From NCBI GenBank assembly GCA_030706265.1, contig JAUZOX010000184.1:1-5987 (forward strand): 5,987 nucleotides of DNA. The letters run 5' to 3'. The notes under the pieces are model-generated. The model was given only the letters and a program-made list of their open reading frames with translations, did not search any database and was not told where the DNA came from. Within the stretch, counting starts at the first letter, position 1. Every line of letters starts with the position of its first letter. Shown one piece after another: positions 1 to 5,987 of this stretch. The DNA is from Bacteroidota bacterium (GTDB lineage: Bacteria; Bacteroidota; Bacteroidia; Bacteroidales; Cfx3-03). The position numbers and the translations under genes were made by a program.

Positions 1-542
1 ATGTCGTGGATTACGATACCCTCACCGGCAAGGTCCTCAAGAAAACCACCCACCAGGGATACAGCGACGAATCCGCATGGGCCCGTGGCCAGGCATGGGG
101 GCTATATGGATTCACGATGTGTTACCGTGAAACCAAAAACAAGGCGTTTTTAAATCATGCTGAGAAGATAGCCAATTTCATCTTAAAAAATCCGACCTTA
201 CCCAAGGATCTGGTTCCCTATTGGGATTATAATGCACCGGGAATACCCAATGAACCCCGCGATGCATCTGCAGCAGCTGTGATGGCTTCAGCTTTTTACG
301 AACTGAGTCTTTACTCAACGCAGGGCAAGTATTATCGTTCCATTGCCGACAAAATTATAGTTAACCTGACTGCAAGCTATCGCTCTACCATCGGCCAAAA
401 CAAAGGTTTTATCCTCATTCACAGTACCGGATCCAAACCCATGAACAGTGAGGTGGATGTTCCCTTAAACTATGCCGATTACTATTATCTCGAAGCTCTT
501 TTGCGTTCCCAGAAACTGGATGAGAAAAAACCATTGTTTTAA
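1..542 (+). CDS. GH88 unsaturated glucuronyl hydrolase, C-terminal part (5' end outside window)
   Basis: This enzyme family removes the 4,5-unsaturated uronic acid from the non-reducing end of oligosaccharides released by polysaccharide lyases, by hydration of the double bond. The frame is already open at the left edge (first full codon at base 3). About 180 residues remain of a family usually near 380-400, so the two catalytic aspartates lie upstream. Visible family blocks, numbered from the GTG at base 6, are THQGY (15-19), WARGQAWGLYG (25-35), the VPYWD block (70-74), RDASAAA (85-91) and a C-terminal YADYYYLEAL block. By recalled numbering of the Bacillus sp. GL1 enzyme, Q17, R27 and W31 match its substrate-site Gln211, Arg221 and Trp225. 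The partial codon ending in AT at bases 1-2 falls where His193 is expected. The stop is TAA, 31 nt before the fucosidase gene. A GH105 galacturonyl hydrolase is the main alternative, but the motifs favour GH88. Export cannot be judged here. Confidence 0.9.
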   Translation, partial: VVDYDTLTGKVLKKTTHQGYSDESAWARGQAWGLYGFTMCYRETKNKAFLNHAEKIANFILKNPTLPKDLVPYWDYNAPGIPNEPRDASAAAVMASAFYELSLYSTQGKYYRSIADKIIVNLTASYRSTIGQNKGFILIHSTGSKPMNSEVDVPLNYADYYYLEALLRSQKLDEKKPLF

Positions 543-573
543 ATAGAATATTAATTACCTAAATTTCAAATAA

Positions 574-2007
574 ATGAGAAAGCTTATCTTACTATTTATC
601 GGATTGGTATTCTGTGCGCAATTCATCTCCGCACAGAAAGATCCTACTAAGGAAGAACGCATGAAATGGTGGCGTGAGGCCCGTTTTGGTATGTTCATCC
701 ACTGGGGAGTTTATTCAGTCCCCGGCGGCGTTTACAAGGGGCATGAAATGCTTCATGGCGGTGCAGAATGGATCATGAACCGTTCAAAGATTCCCGTTGC
801 TGAATATCAACAATATGCCAAACAGTTCAATCCCATTAAATACAATGCAGATGAATGGGTTAAGATGGCTAAAGATGCAGGGATGAAATACATTGTCATC
901 ACTGCAAAACATCACGATGGCTTTGCCATGTTTAAAACCAATGCCAGCAAATGGAATATCGTGGATGCTACTCCTTACGGAAAAGATGTTTTAAAGGATC
1001 TTGCCGCCGCATGTAAGAAATACGGCATTCGTCTTGGATTTTATTATTCACAGGCTCAGGACTGGAATAACCCCGGTGGAGCTGCAGCACGCAAGGTAGC
1101 AAATGAAGGTTGGTTGAATCCCGATTCTGCCAAAATAGATGCCTATACTAAAGCCAACAACGGACATTGGGACCCTGCTCAAACCACTTCTACTTTCGCC
1201 GATTATATCGACAGAGTTGCCGTACCCCAAGTTAAAGAATTATTGACTAATTATGGTGAAGTGTCTGTTCTTTGGTGGGACACCCCAACAAATATGACCG
1301 ATGAAGCTGCATTAAAATTACAGGCGCTGTTGAAACTTCAGCCCAATATCATTACCAACGACCGGTTGAAACGGCCTAATTTCCCCGGAGACACCAAGAC
1401 CCCTGAACAAAAAATCCCAAGCCAGAGCGAGTTGGATGGCGGAAATTGGGAAACCTGCATGACGATGAACGGATCATGGGGATTTAAAAGCTACGACGAT
1501 AAATGGAAAAGCAATGAAACCCTGATTCGCAACCTTATTGATATTGCCTCAAAGGGAGGTAATTACCTTCTGAATATCGGTCCAAAACCCGACGGTGAAT
1601 TTCCTCAGGAAAGCATCGACCGGCTTAAGCAAATCGGCGCCTGGATGAAAGTGAACGGTGAAGCCATTTATGCTTCCAACGCCAGTCCGTTGCCAACATT
1701 GGATTGGGGCCGTTGCACCAAAAAAGAGACAACTGGTGCTACCACACTTTACCTCTCGGTCTTCAACTGGCCCAAAGATGGTAAACTGGTTGTTCCAACA
1801 CTGAAAAATGAAGTTATTTCATCTGTTTTACTTGCCAATGGAACCAAGCTCAAAACAGCCGCTACCGCTGAAGGATTAACCATCAGCGTACCGGCAACTG
1901 CTCCTGACGCCATTGCCAGTGTTATCAAAGTAGTCGTCAAAGGCAGTGTCGGAGCCTCAAAAACTGCAGCAGTCAAAAAAGAAATGAAATCAGGATCTAT
2001 TGATTAA
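574..2007 (+). CDS. GH29 alpha-L-fucosidase, secreted/periplasmic
   Basis: The product is a retaining exo-hydrolase releasing terminal alpha-L-fucose. Its 477 residues are normal for the family. A type I signal peptide (residues 1-20, basic MRK then a hydrophobic core) probably ends at ISA before Gln21. Cys14 does not sit in a proper lipobox because Phe precedes it. The (beta/alpha)-barrel covers roughly 25-365. It holds the FGMFIHWG block (38-45), the AEWIM block, KHHDGF (112-117) for fucose binding, the YYSQAQDW strand (157-164), LWWD with probable nucleophile Asp236, and NWETCMT with probable acid/base Glu293. The GGNYLLNIGP block (328-337) closes the barrel, and a small beta-rich C-terminal domain follows (about 375-457). 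The last 15 or so residues are Lys/Ala/Ser-rich. Both catalytic residues are present, so it should be active. The start at 574 puts the signal peptide at the N-terminus; no Shine-Dalgarno is seen, as is usual in Bacteroidota. Linkage preference (alpha-1,2 or alpha-1,3/4) cannot be read reliably. Confidence 0.95.
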   Translation: MRKLILLFIGLVFCAQFISAQKDPTKEERMKWWREARFGMFIHWGVYSVPGGVYKGHEMLHGGAEWIMNRSKIPVAEYQQYAKQFNPIKYNADEWVKMAKDAGMKYIVITAKHHDGFAMFKTNASKWNIVDATPYGKDVLKDLAAACKKYGIRLGFYYSQAQDWNNPGGAAARKVANEGWLNPDSAKIDAYTKANNGHWDPAQTTSTFADYIDRVAVPQVKELLTNYGEVSVLWWDTPTNMTDEAALKLQALLKLQPNIITNDRLKRPNFPGDTKTPEQKIPSQSELDGGNWETCMTMNGSWGFKSYDDKWKSNETLIRNLIDIASKGGNYLLNIGPKPDGEFPQESIDRLKQIGAWMKVNGEAIYASNASPLPTLDWGRCTKKETTGATTLYLSVFNWPKDGKLVVPTLKNEVISSVLLANGTKLKTAATAEGLTISVPATAPDAIASVIKVVVKGSVGASKTAAVKKEMKSGSID

Positions 2008-2018
2008 TCAACGGAAAC

Positions 2019-2038
2019 GAGGATGTCTCATGAGTAAC
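2019..2038 (+). repeat. Left terminal inverted repeat
   Basis: This arm begins 11 nt after the fucosidase stop codon. It pairs with 2131-2150 in inverted orientation, with the nine-base core GATGTCTCA conserved exactly. The match weakens towards the inner side. Confidence 0.55.
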
Positions 2039-2086
2039 TTATATGCCGCACGGAAGCAGGGAATTTCCTTTCGCCGCATCGGTAAA

Positions 2087-2111
2087 GCAAGCCAAATGCA
2101 AATAAGCTTGC
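2087..2111. repeat. Small internal inverted repeat inside the element
   Basis: GCAAGC at 2087-2092 and GCTTGC at 2106-2111 can form a 6-bp stem with a 13-nt loop. It is not followed by a T-run, so it does not look like an intrinsic terminator. Pairing this short may be chance. Confidence 0.25.
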
Positions 2112-2130
2112 CCAATTCCAACAGCATAAA

Positions 2131-2150
2131 TTAACTTTTGAGACATCTTC
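2131..2150 (-). repeat. Right terminal inverted repeat
   Basis: This is the inverted partner of the arm at 2019-2038. On the reverse strand it reads GAAGATGTCTCAAAAGTTAA. It ends 88 nt before the GH28-like start codon, so the element sits between the two genes without touching either reading frame. Confidence 0.55.
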
Positions 2151-2238
2151 ATTCTATTTTAAAAAATAACATTTGCCTATAAAAAATTTTTACTCTCTAA
2201 TAATAACTCTCATAACAAATTCTATCTACCACTTCCAA
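2151..2238 (+). promoter_or_regulatory. AT-rich, nearly G-free leader ahead of the GH28-like gene; possible promoter/5' UTR
   Basis: The 88 nt between the inverted-repeat element and the ATG at 2239 are about 22% GC and contain one G on the top strand, at 2175. There is no Shine-Dalgarno sequence. A TTTG at 2172-2175 resembles the -33 box of Bacteroidota promoters, but I found no TAnnTTTG box at the usual 19-21 nt spacing, so a promoter is only a suggestion. The low G content would keep an mRNA leader unstructured, which suits initiation without Shine-Dalgarno pairing. Being the only sizeable gap between genes in the window, it is the natural place for an extra transcription start. Confidence 0.35.
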
Positions 2239-3612
2239 ATGAAACCACTCGCATTCATCTTCAGCATGCTGCTTGTTGCCCAGACCGCAATGTCAGGACT
2301 TGTTCCAAAGGATTTTGACATTACAAGATGGGGTGCTATTGGAGATGGGAAGACCCTTAACACTGCCGCCATTCAAAAGGCCATTGATTTATGCAGTGAA
2401 CAGGGGGGCGGTAGAGTGATCATCCCGGACGGAACCTGGCTAAGCGGAACCCTCATGTTAAAAAATGACGTTACCCTTTTTCTCAATGAAAAAGCAACGT
2501 TGCTGGGCAGCACAAACATTGCAGATTACCAGCTTTTAGACGGATTTAAGGATGGTCGCGGATCCAATATGGGATATTGCTTCGTCGGCGGAGCAGATGT
2601 GAAAAATTGTGGTATAGCAGGAACAGGAAAAATTGACGGAAACGGAAAGCTTCTTTTGGAAAAAAACGGACGTGGTAAACGTCCATTCCTGGTTAGATTT
2701 GTCAGATGCGCAAACATCTCGGTGGCCGATATACACATGGGCGGACCCGCTGCCTGGACCATGCATTTATTTGAGTGCACCAATGCCAGGGCAGATCAGG
2801 TATTCATAAAAAGTCGGGGGCTGAGTAATAACGATGGCATCGATGTCGATTGTTGCGACGGGGTGACCATTCAAAATTGCAACATCGACAGCGGTGATGA
2901 TGCAATCTGTCTGAAAGCTACCGGTTCTAAGCCTTGCAAAAATATCGACGTTTTCGGTTGCAGGCTAAACACCAACCAGGGGGCCTTTAAGATTGGCACC
3001 GAAACATACGGCGACTTTGAAAATATCCGTTTCCATGATTGTAAAATTGACACCACAAAAGGCATCAAAATATATTCAGTAGATGGAGCTCATTTAAAGA
3101 ACCTGACCATTTCAGACATCGAGATCGAAAAAACATCACTGGCCGTCATGATCAGGCTTGGATCCCGTTTAAAGACCTTCAGGGAAGGTGACCCGAAGAA
3201 ATCAACCGGTTCTATCGAATCGCTTACCCTCAAAGGGATCAAGGTGAATTACGCCTCCCAGATAGCCATACTGATCAGCGGCATACCCAGCAGCGATATC
3301 AGGGATGTCACTATTTCAGATTTGAGTGTACTTCTTAACGGAGGTGGAAAAGCTGAAGATGCCAAAACTATCCTTGCCGAAAATGAAACAGATTATCCCG
3401 AGGTCACCATGTTTGGTAAAATAATGCCGGCATATGGCATCTTTATACGGCATGCCGAACAAATCAAACTCGACCATATCAATCTAACGACCCAAACTAA
3501 GGATGAACGCCCTGCAATCCTGATTCCGGATCATTCGGATGTAACCTGTTCAGGGATGAATATGGTTACCAACGATAACATTCAACCGGTTGATAAACCC
3601 CAAAAAAAATAA
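2239..3612 (+). CDS. GH28-like pectinase-fold glycoside hydrolase (first paralogue), secreted/periplasmic
   Basis: This is a 457-residue right-handed beta-helix enzyme of the polygalacturonase/rhamnogalacturonase superfamily, expected to hydrolyse or trim galacturonic-acid-containing chains. The ATG at 2239 is chosen because it opens a clean signal peptide (MKPLAFIFSM onward, cleavage near residue 19-20). The frame stays open upstream to a TTG at 2173, which would bury that signal. Residues 26-98 form the pectate-lyase-like N-terminal block (FDITRWGAIGDG, GGGRVIIPDG, LLGSTN). Catalytic motifs are NNDGID (197-202, matching NTD) and SGDDA (218-222, Asp220 and Asp221). The classical GHG motif is replaced by a GAFKIGTET stretch (248-256), and RIK appears as GIK (275-277). 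The C-terminus carries a YPEVTMFG block and a PAYGIFIRH block (397-405), which I associate with a Bacteroidota GH28 clade. The GH27 gene follows after 8 nt. It may be exo-acting or have a non-polygalacturonan substrate. Confidence 0.88.
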   Translation: MKPLAFIFSMLLVAQTAMSGLVPKDFDITRWGAIGDGKTLNTAAIQKAIDLCSEQGGGRVIIPDGTWLSGTLMLKNDVTLFLNEKATLLGSTNIADYQLLDGFKDGRGSNMGYCFVGGADVKNCGIAGTGKIDGNGKLLLEKNGRGKRPFLVRFVRCANISVADIHMGGPAAWTMHLFECTNARADQVFIKSRGLSNNDGIDVDCCDGVTIQNCNIDSGDDAICLKATGSKPCKNIDVFGCRLNTNQGAFKIGTETYGDFENIRFHDCKIDTTKGIKIYSVDGAHLKNLTISDIEIEKTSLAVMIRLGSRLKTFREGDPKKSTGSIESLTLKGIKVNYASQIAILISGIPSSDIRDVTISDLSVLLNGGGKAEDAKTILAENETDYPEVTMFGKIMPAYGIFIRHAEQIKLDHINLTTQTKDERPAILIPDHSDVTCSGMNMVTNDNIQPVDKPQKK

Positions 3613-3620
3613 TCAGATCC

Positions 3621-5192
3621 ATGAAATTCAAACATAAAGCATACTTTTTAAGCCGACTGCTGCAATGGTCGTTTACCGCAATTATCTGCTCCTTGATATC
3701 CTTACCCGCTTTGAAGGCCCAGGATTTCAAAGACAAAATACTCACACCCCGGGAGAGTGAAAAGCCCCAGATCAATGGGCCCAAAGTATTCGGAGTAAGG
3801 CCGCAGCATCCCATTCTCTTTACGATTCCTGCCTCAGGAAAGAGACCTATGACATTTTCTGCAACCAATCTGCCGGCCGGTGTTAAAGTAAACAGCGTTA
3901 CAGGCATGATTTCGGGTTCAATTGCAAAGGCAGGGAAGTATGTTGTTACGCTTCAGGCTGAAAATGCCCTGGGCAAGGCTATACGGCAGTTAAATATTGT
4001 GGTTGGCGAAACAATATCCCTGACCCCTCCCATGGGATGGAATCATTATAATATCTATGGAACAAGGATCACACAGGAACAGGTTTTGGCGCAGGCCAAG
4101 GCCATGGTCAGCACCGGTTTGATCAATCATGGATGGACATACCTGAACATTGATGATGGCTGGCAAGGAAAAAGAGGTGGCGAGTTTCACGCCATACTCC
4201 CTGATTCCTCCCGTTTTCCCGACATCCAGACTTTGTGCAACCAGGTACATGCCCTGGGACTTAAAATAGGCACCTACTCTACCCCATGGGTCGAATCATA
4301 CGGCCATCGCGTTGGCGGTTCTGCCATGAATCCCGAAGGGACTTTTGAACGCACCAAAGAAAATGTAGCCCGAAACAAAAAATTACTTCCCTATGCCATC
4401 GGCTCTTTCCATTTTTGGGATAAAGATGCCAGGCAATTTGCCAGCTGGGGTTTCGATTATTTGAAATACGACTGGAATCCCATCGAATATGCCGAAACAA
4501 AGGAAATGTACGATGACCTGCGTAACAGTGGCAGGGATATCGTTTTCAGCCTTTCAAACAGTACTCCCTTTGCCACTATATCCGAGACATCCACCGTTTC
4601 CAATGCCTGGCGCACCGGAGGTGATATCAAAGACGACTGGAAAAGCTTAAAGAGCCGGCTCTTCAACCAGGATAAATGGGCAAAATATGCCGGACCCGGC
4701 CATTGGAATGATCCTGATATGATGATCGTGGGTGTGGTTGGATGGAATTCAACCGAAAAACATTCAACTAAGCTCACACCCGATGAGCAGTATACCCACA
4801 TGAGTGCATGGTGCCTGATGTCGGTTCCTTTGCTTTTGGGTTGCGACATCACGAAGATGGATGAGTTTACGCTCAGCCTGTTGACCAATGATGAAGTCAT
4901 TGCCGTTAATCAGGATCCCCTTGGGAAACAGGCAACCATCGTATCTACCCAGGGTGAAGCAGAAGTCATGGCCAAAGACATGGAAGACGGGTCGAAAGCG
5001 GTTGGACTTTTTTATCCGGGAGATGATGCATCACAACAAGTTGTGCTGAAGTGGGATGACCTGGGAATCAAAGGTCGTTATATCGTTCGCGACCTTTGGA
5101 GGCAAAAGGACCTTGGAACCTATGACACCGAATTCAAAGCCGATGTGGCATCCCATGGTGTAATTCTGGTTGGTCTGCGAAAAGCAAAATAG
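3621..5192 (+). CDS. GH27 alpha-galactosidase with N-terminal Ig-like domain, secreted/periplasmic
   Basis: The product is a retaining exo-hydrolase (melibiase type) expected to remove terminal alpha-D-galactose. It has 523 residues. A long signal peptide (about 1-33, ending LKA before Gln34) is followed by an Ig-like domain of the He_PIG type at about 55-128, with the signature LPAGVKVNSVTGMISGS at 84-100. The GH27 barrel runs from TPPMGWNHYN (135-144) through YLNIDDGWQ (174-182), LKIGTYSTPW (214-223), YLKYDW with probable nucleophile Asp284, and WRTGGDIKDDW with probable acid/base Asp335. These match human alpha-galactosidase A Asp170 and Asp231. A beta-sandwich C-terminal domain covers about 440-520. 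The IDD pair (Asp178, Asp179) is intact, arguing against the beta-L-arabinopyranosidase branch, where I recall the first Asp being replaced. The gene is 8 nt after one GH28-like gene and 19 nt before another, consistent with co-transcription. An alpha-N-acetylgalactosaminidase is less likely. Confidence 0.93.
   Translation: MKFKHKAYFLSRLLQWSFTAIICSLISLPALKAQDFKDKILTPRESEKPQINGPKVFGVRPQHPILFTIPASGKRPMTFSATNLPAGVKVNSVTGMISGSIAKAGKYVVTLQAENALGKAIRQLNIVVGETISLTPPMGWNHYNIYGTRITQEQVLAQAKAMVSTGLINHGWTYLNIDDGWQGKRGGEFHAILPDSSRFPDIQTLCNQVHALGLKIGTYSTPWVESYGHRVGGSAMNPEGTFERTKENVARNKKLLPYAIGSFHFWDKDARQFASWGFDYLKYDWNPIEYAETKEMYDDLRNSGRDIVFSLSNSTPFATISETSTVSNAWRTGGDIKDDWKSLKSRLFNQDKWAKYAGPGHWNDPDMMIVGVVGWNSTEKHSTKLTPDEQYTHMSAWCLMSVPLLLGCDITKMDEFTLSLLTNDEVIAVNQDPLGKQATIVSTQGEAEVMAKDMEDGSKAVGLFYPGDDASQQVVLKWDDLGIKGRYIVRDLWRQKDLGTYDTEFKADVASHGVILVGLRKAK
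3783..4004 (+). other. Ig-like (He_PIG-type) domain within the GH27 protein
   Basis: Residues about 55-128 of the GH27 enzyme resemble the putative Ig domain family in which a ligand-free beta-sandwich carries the signature LPAGL, then TGxIsGt, then AGxYxVtvxAxNa. All three blocks are visible here: LPAGVKV, TGMISGS and AGKYVVTLQAENALG. The domain probably acts as a spacer or presentation module between the exported N-terminus and the catalytic barrel. Sugar binding is possible but not shown by the sequence. Confidence 0.7.
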
Positions 5193-5211
5193 GACATCAA
5201 ACCCTTACCCA

Positions 5212-5987
5212 ATGATGACATTTCGAAAAATATTATTCCTGAGTTTGTTATTTTGTGGAATTTCCCTGTTCGCAAATGCTGCCGATCGGATCTTCGATAT
5301 CACACGGTATGGTGCCGTGGGTGACGGAACGACCCTGAATACAACAGCCATCCAGAAAGCCATCGATGCCTGTTACAAGGCAGGGGGTGGCAAAGTGGTC
5401 ATTCCACAGGGCAAATTCTTATCCGGAACGATTGTATTGAAGGATAATATTACCCTGCAATTCAATAAAGATGCCCTGCTCCTTGGAAGCACCAATCTGG
5501 CGGATTATCAGAACGTAGACCCTTTCACCGATGGACTGGGCATTGATGTGGGCTGGGCATTACTGGTTGCCGTTGATGCCCAAAACATAGGCATTGAAGG
5601 CGAAGGTGCCATCGATGGTCAGGGATCCAAACTAAAGGCACAGCAAATTTTAACCGATACACGACCCGAATCCCTACGCTGGGGTAAGCGGCCTTTTATG
5701 ATCCGGATCGTAAGATGCGACGGAGTCACCGTAAAAGGGCTTACACTGAATTATGCGGCAGCCTGGACCACTCATTTCTTTCAAAGTAAACATGTAACGG
5801 TTGAAAACTTAAAGATTGTCAGCCATGGTGTTCCCCACAACGATGGCATCGACATCGACGGTTGTCAAAACGTAAGGATCAAGGATTGTGATATCGTCAG
5901 TGGTGACGATGGCCTTTGTTTTAAAACGACTTCCAGTAAAATGGCTTGCAGCGACATTGTGGTCACCGGCCTGAAGATCAAGAGCAG
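5212..5987 (+). CDS. GH28-like pectinase-fold glycoside hydrolase (second paralogue), 3' end outside window
   Basis: An open frame starts at the tandem ATG ATG (5212 and 5215) and runs off the right edge; 258 codons are visible. The N-terminus is a signal peptide (hydrophobic core about residues 7-20, cleavage near ANA, 21-23). Cys15 follows Phe, so it is not a lipoprotein. Residues 28-100 align without gaps with residues 26-98 of the upstream GH28-like protein, about two-thirds identical by hand count (FDITRYGAVGDG, AIQKAID, LLGSTNLADYQ). The catalytic region has HNDGID (209-214, Asp211) and SGDDG (230-234, Asp232 and Asp233). An extra stretch around 139-158 (to RPESLRWGKRP) is longer than in the first paralogue, so the two probably differ in substrate or subsite. 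It lies 19 nt after the GH27 stop and is likely in the same transcript. The GHG- and RIK-equivalent region is not in the window. Either ATG could be the start. Confidence 0.88.
   Translation, partial: MMTFRKILFLSLLFCGISLFANAADRIFDITRYGAVGDGTTLNTTAIQKAIDACYKAGGGKVVIPQGKFLSGTIVLKDNITLQFNKDALLLGSTNLADYQNVDPFTDGLGIDVGWALLVAVDAQNIGIEGEGAIDGQGSKLKAQQILTDTRPESLRWGKRPFMIRIVRCDGVTVKGLTLNYAAAWTTHFFQSKHVTVENLKIVSHGVPHNDGIDIDGCQNVRIKDCDIVSGDDGLCFKTTSSKMACSDIVVTGLKIKS

Larger units (their letters stand above)
2019..2150. mobile_element. Inverted-repeat-bounded 132-bp element, probable MITE or IS remnant
   Basis: Two imperfect inverted arms, 2019-2038 and 2131-2150, bound this intergenic segment. The left arm reads GAGGATGTCTCATGAGTAAC and pairs at 15 of 20 positions with the reverse complement of the right arm. 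The core GATGTCTCA (2022-2030) and TGAGACATC (2139-2147) is perfect. The arms lie at the extreme ends of the segment, as terminal inverted repeats of a transposable element do. The interior of about 90 bp has no readable gene. From memory, ends containing GTCTCAAAA are common among Bacteroidota insertion sequences, but I could not check this. No target-site duplication is evident, so it would be old or eroded. A long-range mRNA hairpin or a chance pairing are alternatives. Confidence 0.5.

Noticed and set aside
6..8. GTG at base 6 as a true start of the GH88 gene
   Set aside because: The frame is open to the window edge, and starting here would remove the N-terminal half of the barrel, including both catalytic aspartates. 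The gene simply continues upstream.
574..633. Possible lipoprotein signal in the fucosidase (Cys14)
   Set aside because: The residue before Cys14 is Phe, which does not fit a lipobox, and a good type I cleavage site follows near residue 20.
2019..2150. The inverted repeat read as a transcription terminator for the fucosidase gene
   Set aside because: The arms are separated by about 90 nt, and the right arm is followed by a mixed AT stretch rather than a compact hairpin plus U-tract.
2173..2238. Upstream TTG start that would extend the first GH28-like protein by 22 residues
   Set aside because: The extension would place a polar, AT-rich-coded stretch before a clean signal peptide that begins at the ATG at 2239. 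The upstream codons look like translated leader.
3602..3609. Run of eight A residues at the 3' end of the first GH28-like gene, a possible slippage site
   Set aside because: It encodes only the last lysines before the TAA. Slippage would alter just the C-terminal tail, so no programmed frameshift is supported.
3566..3907. Reverse-strand open frame of 113 codons across the GH28-GH27 junction
   Set aside because: It overlaps the ends of two well-supported genes on the opposite strand, and its translation shows no family motif or signal peptide.
4457..4900. Reverse-strand open frame of 147 codons inside the GH27 gene
   Set aside because: It lies wholly antisense to conserved catalytic-barrel sequence, shows no recognisable domain, and is a shadow of the coding strand's composition.
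5212..5271. Possible lipoprotein signal in the second GH28-like protein (Cys15)
   Set aside because: The residues before Cys15 are Leu-Leu-Phe, not a lipobox, and an ANA type I cleavage site follows.

Overview
The window is a tightly packed, single-strand stretch of secreted or periplasmic carbohydrate-degrading enzymes, most likely part of a polysaccharide utilisation locus of a Bacteroidota (Bacteroidetes) bacterium. This assignment rests on the enzyme repertoire (GH88, GH29, GH28-like, GH27), on the export signal at the start of every gene whose N-terminus is visible, on AT-rich leaders with no Shine-Dalgarno sequence, and on moderate GC content. No SusC/SusD pair, sulfatase, lyase or regulator is visible, so membership of a full utilisation locus is inferred.

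Layout, all on the + strand: (1) the C-terminal part of a GH88 unsaturated uronyl hydrolase, 1-542; (2) a complete GH29 alpha-L-fucosidase, 574-2007; (3) an unusual intergenic stretch, 2008-2238, made of a 132-bp inverted-repeat-bounded element (2019-2150, a probable MITE or IS remnant) followed by an 88-nt AT-rich leader with a single G; (4) a complete GH28-like pectinase-fold enzyme, 2239-3612; (5) a complete GH27 alpha-galactosidase-type enzyme with an N-terminal Ig-like domain, 3621-5192; (6) a second, divergent GH28-like enzyme, from 5212 to beyond the right edge. Gaps between genes are 31, 231, 8 and 19 nt. Apart from the element-bearing gap, the genes look co-transcribed.

Taken together, the genes would strip fucose and alpha-galactose side groups, cut or trim a uronic-acid-containing backbone (two GH28-like enzymes), and remove the unsaturated uronic acid left by a polysaccharide lyase (GH88). 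The substrate is therefore probably a fucose- and galactose-decorated, uronate-rich glycan such as a pectin, gum, exopolysaccharide or algal polymer. The exact polymer cannot be fixed from this window. The least ordinary features are the inverted-repeat element, the nearly G-free leader, and the pair of GH28-like paralogues that conserve the catalytic aspartates but have altered flanking motifs. I found no RNA gene, CRISPR array or clearly new system.
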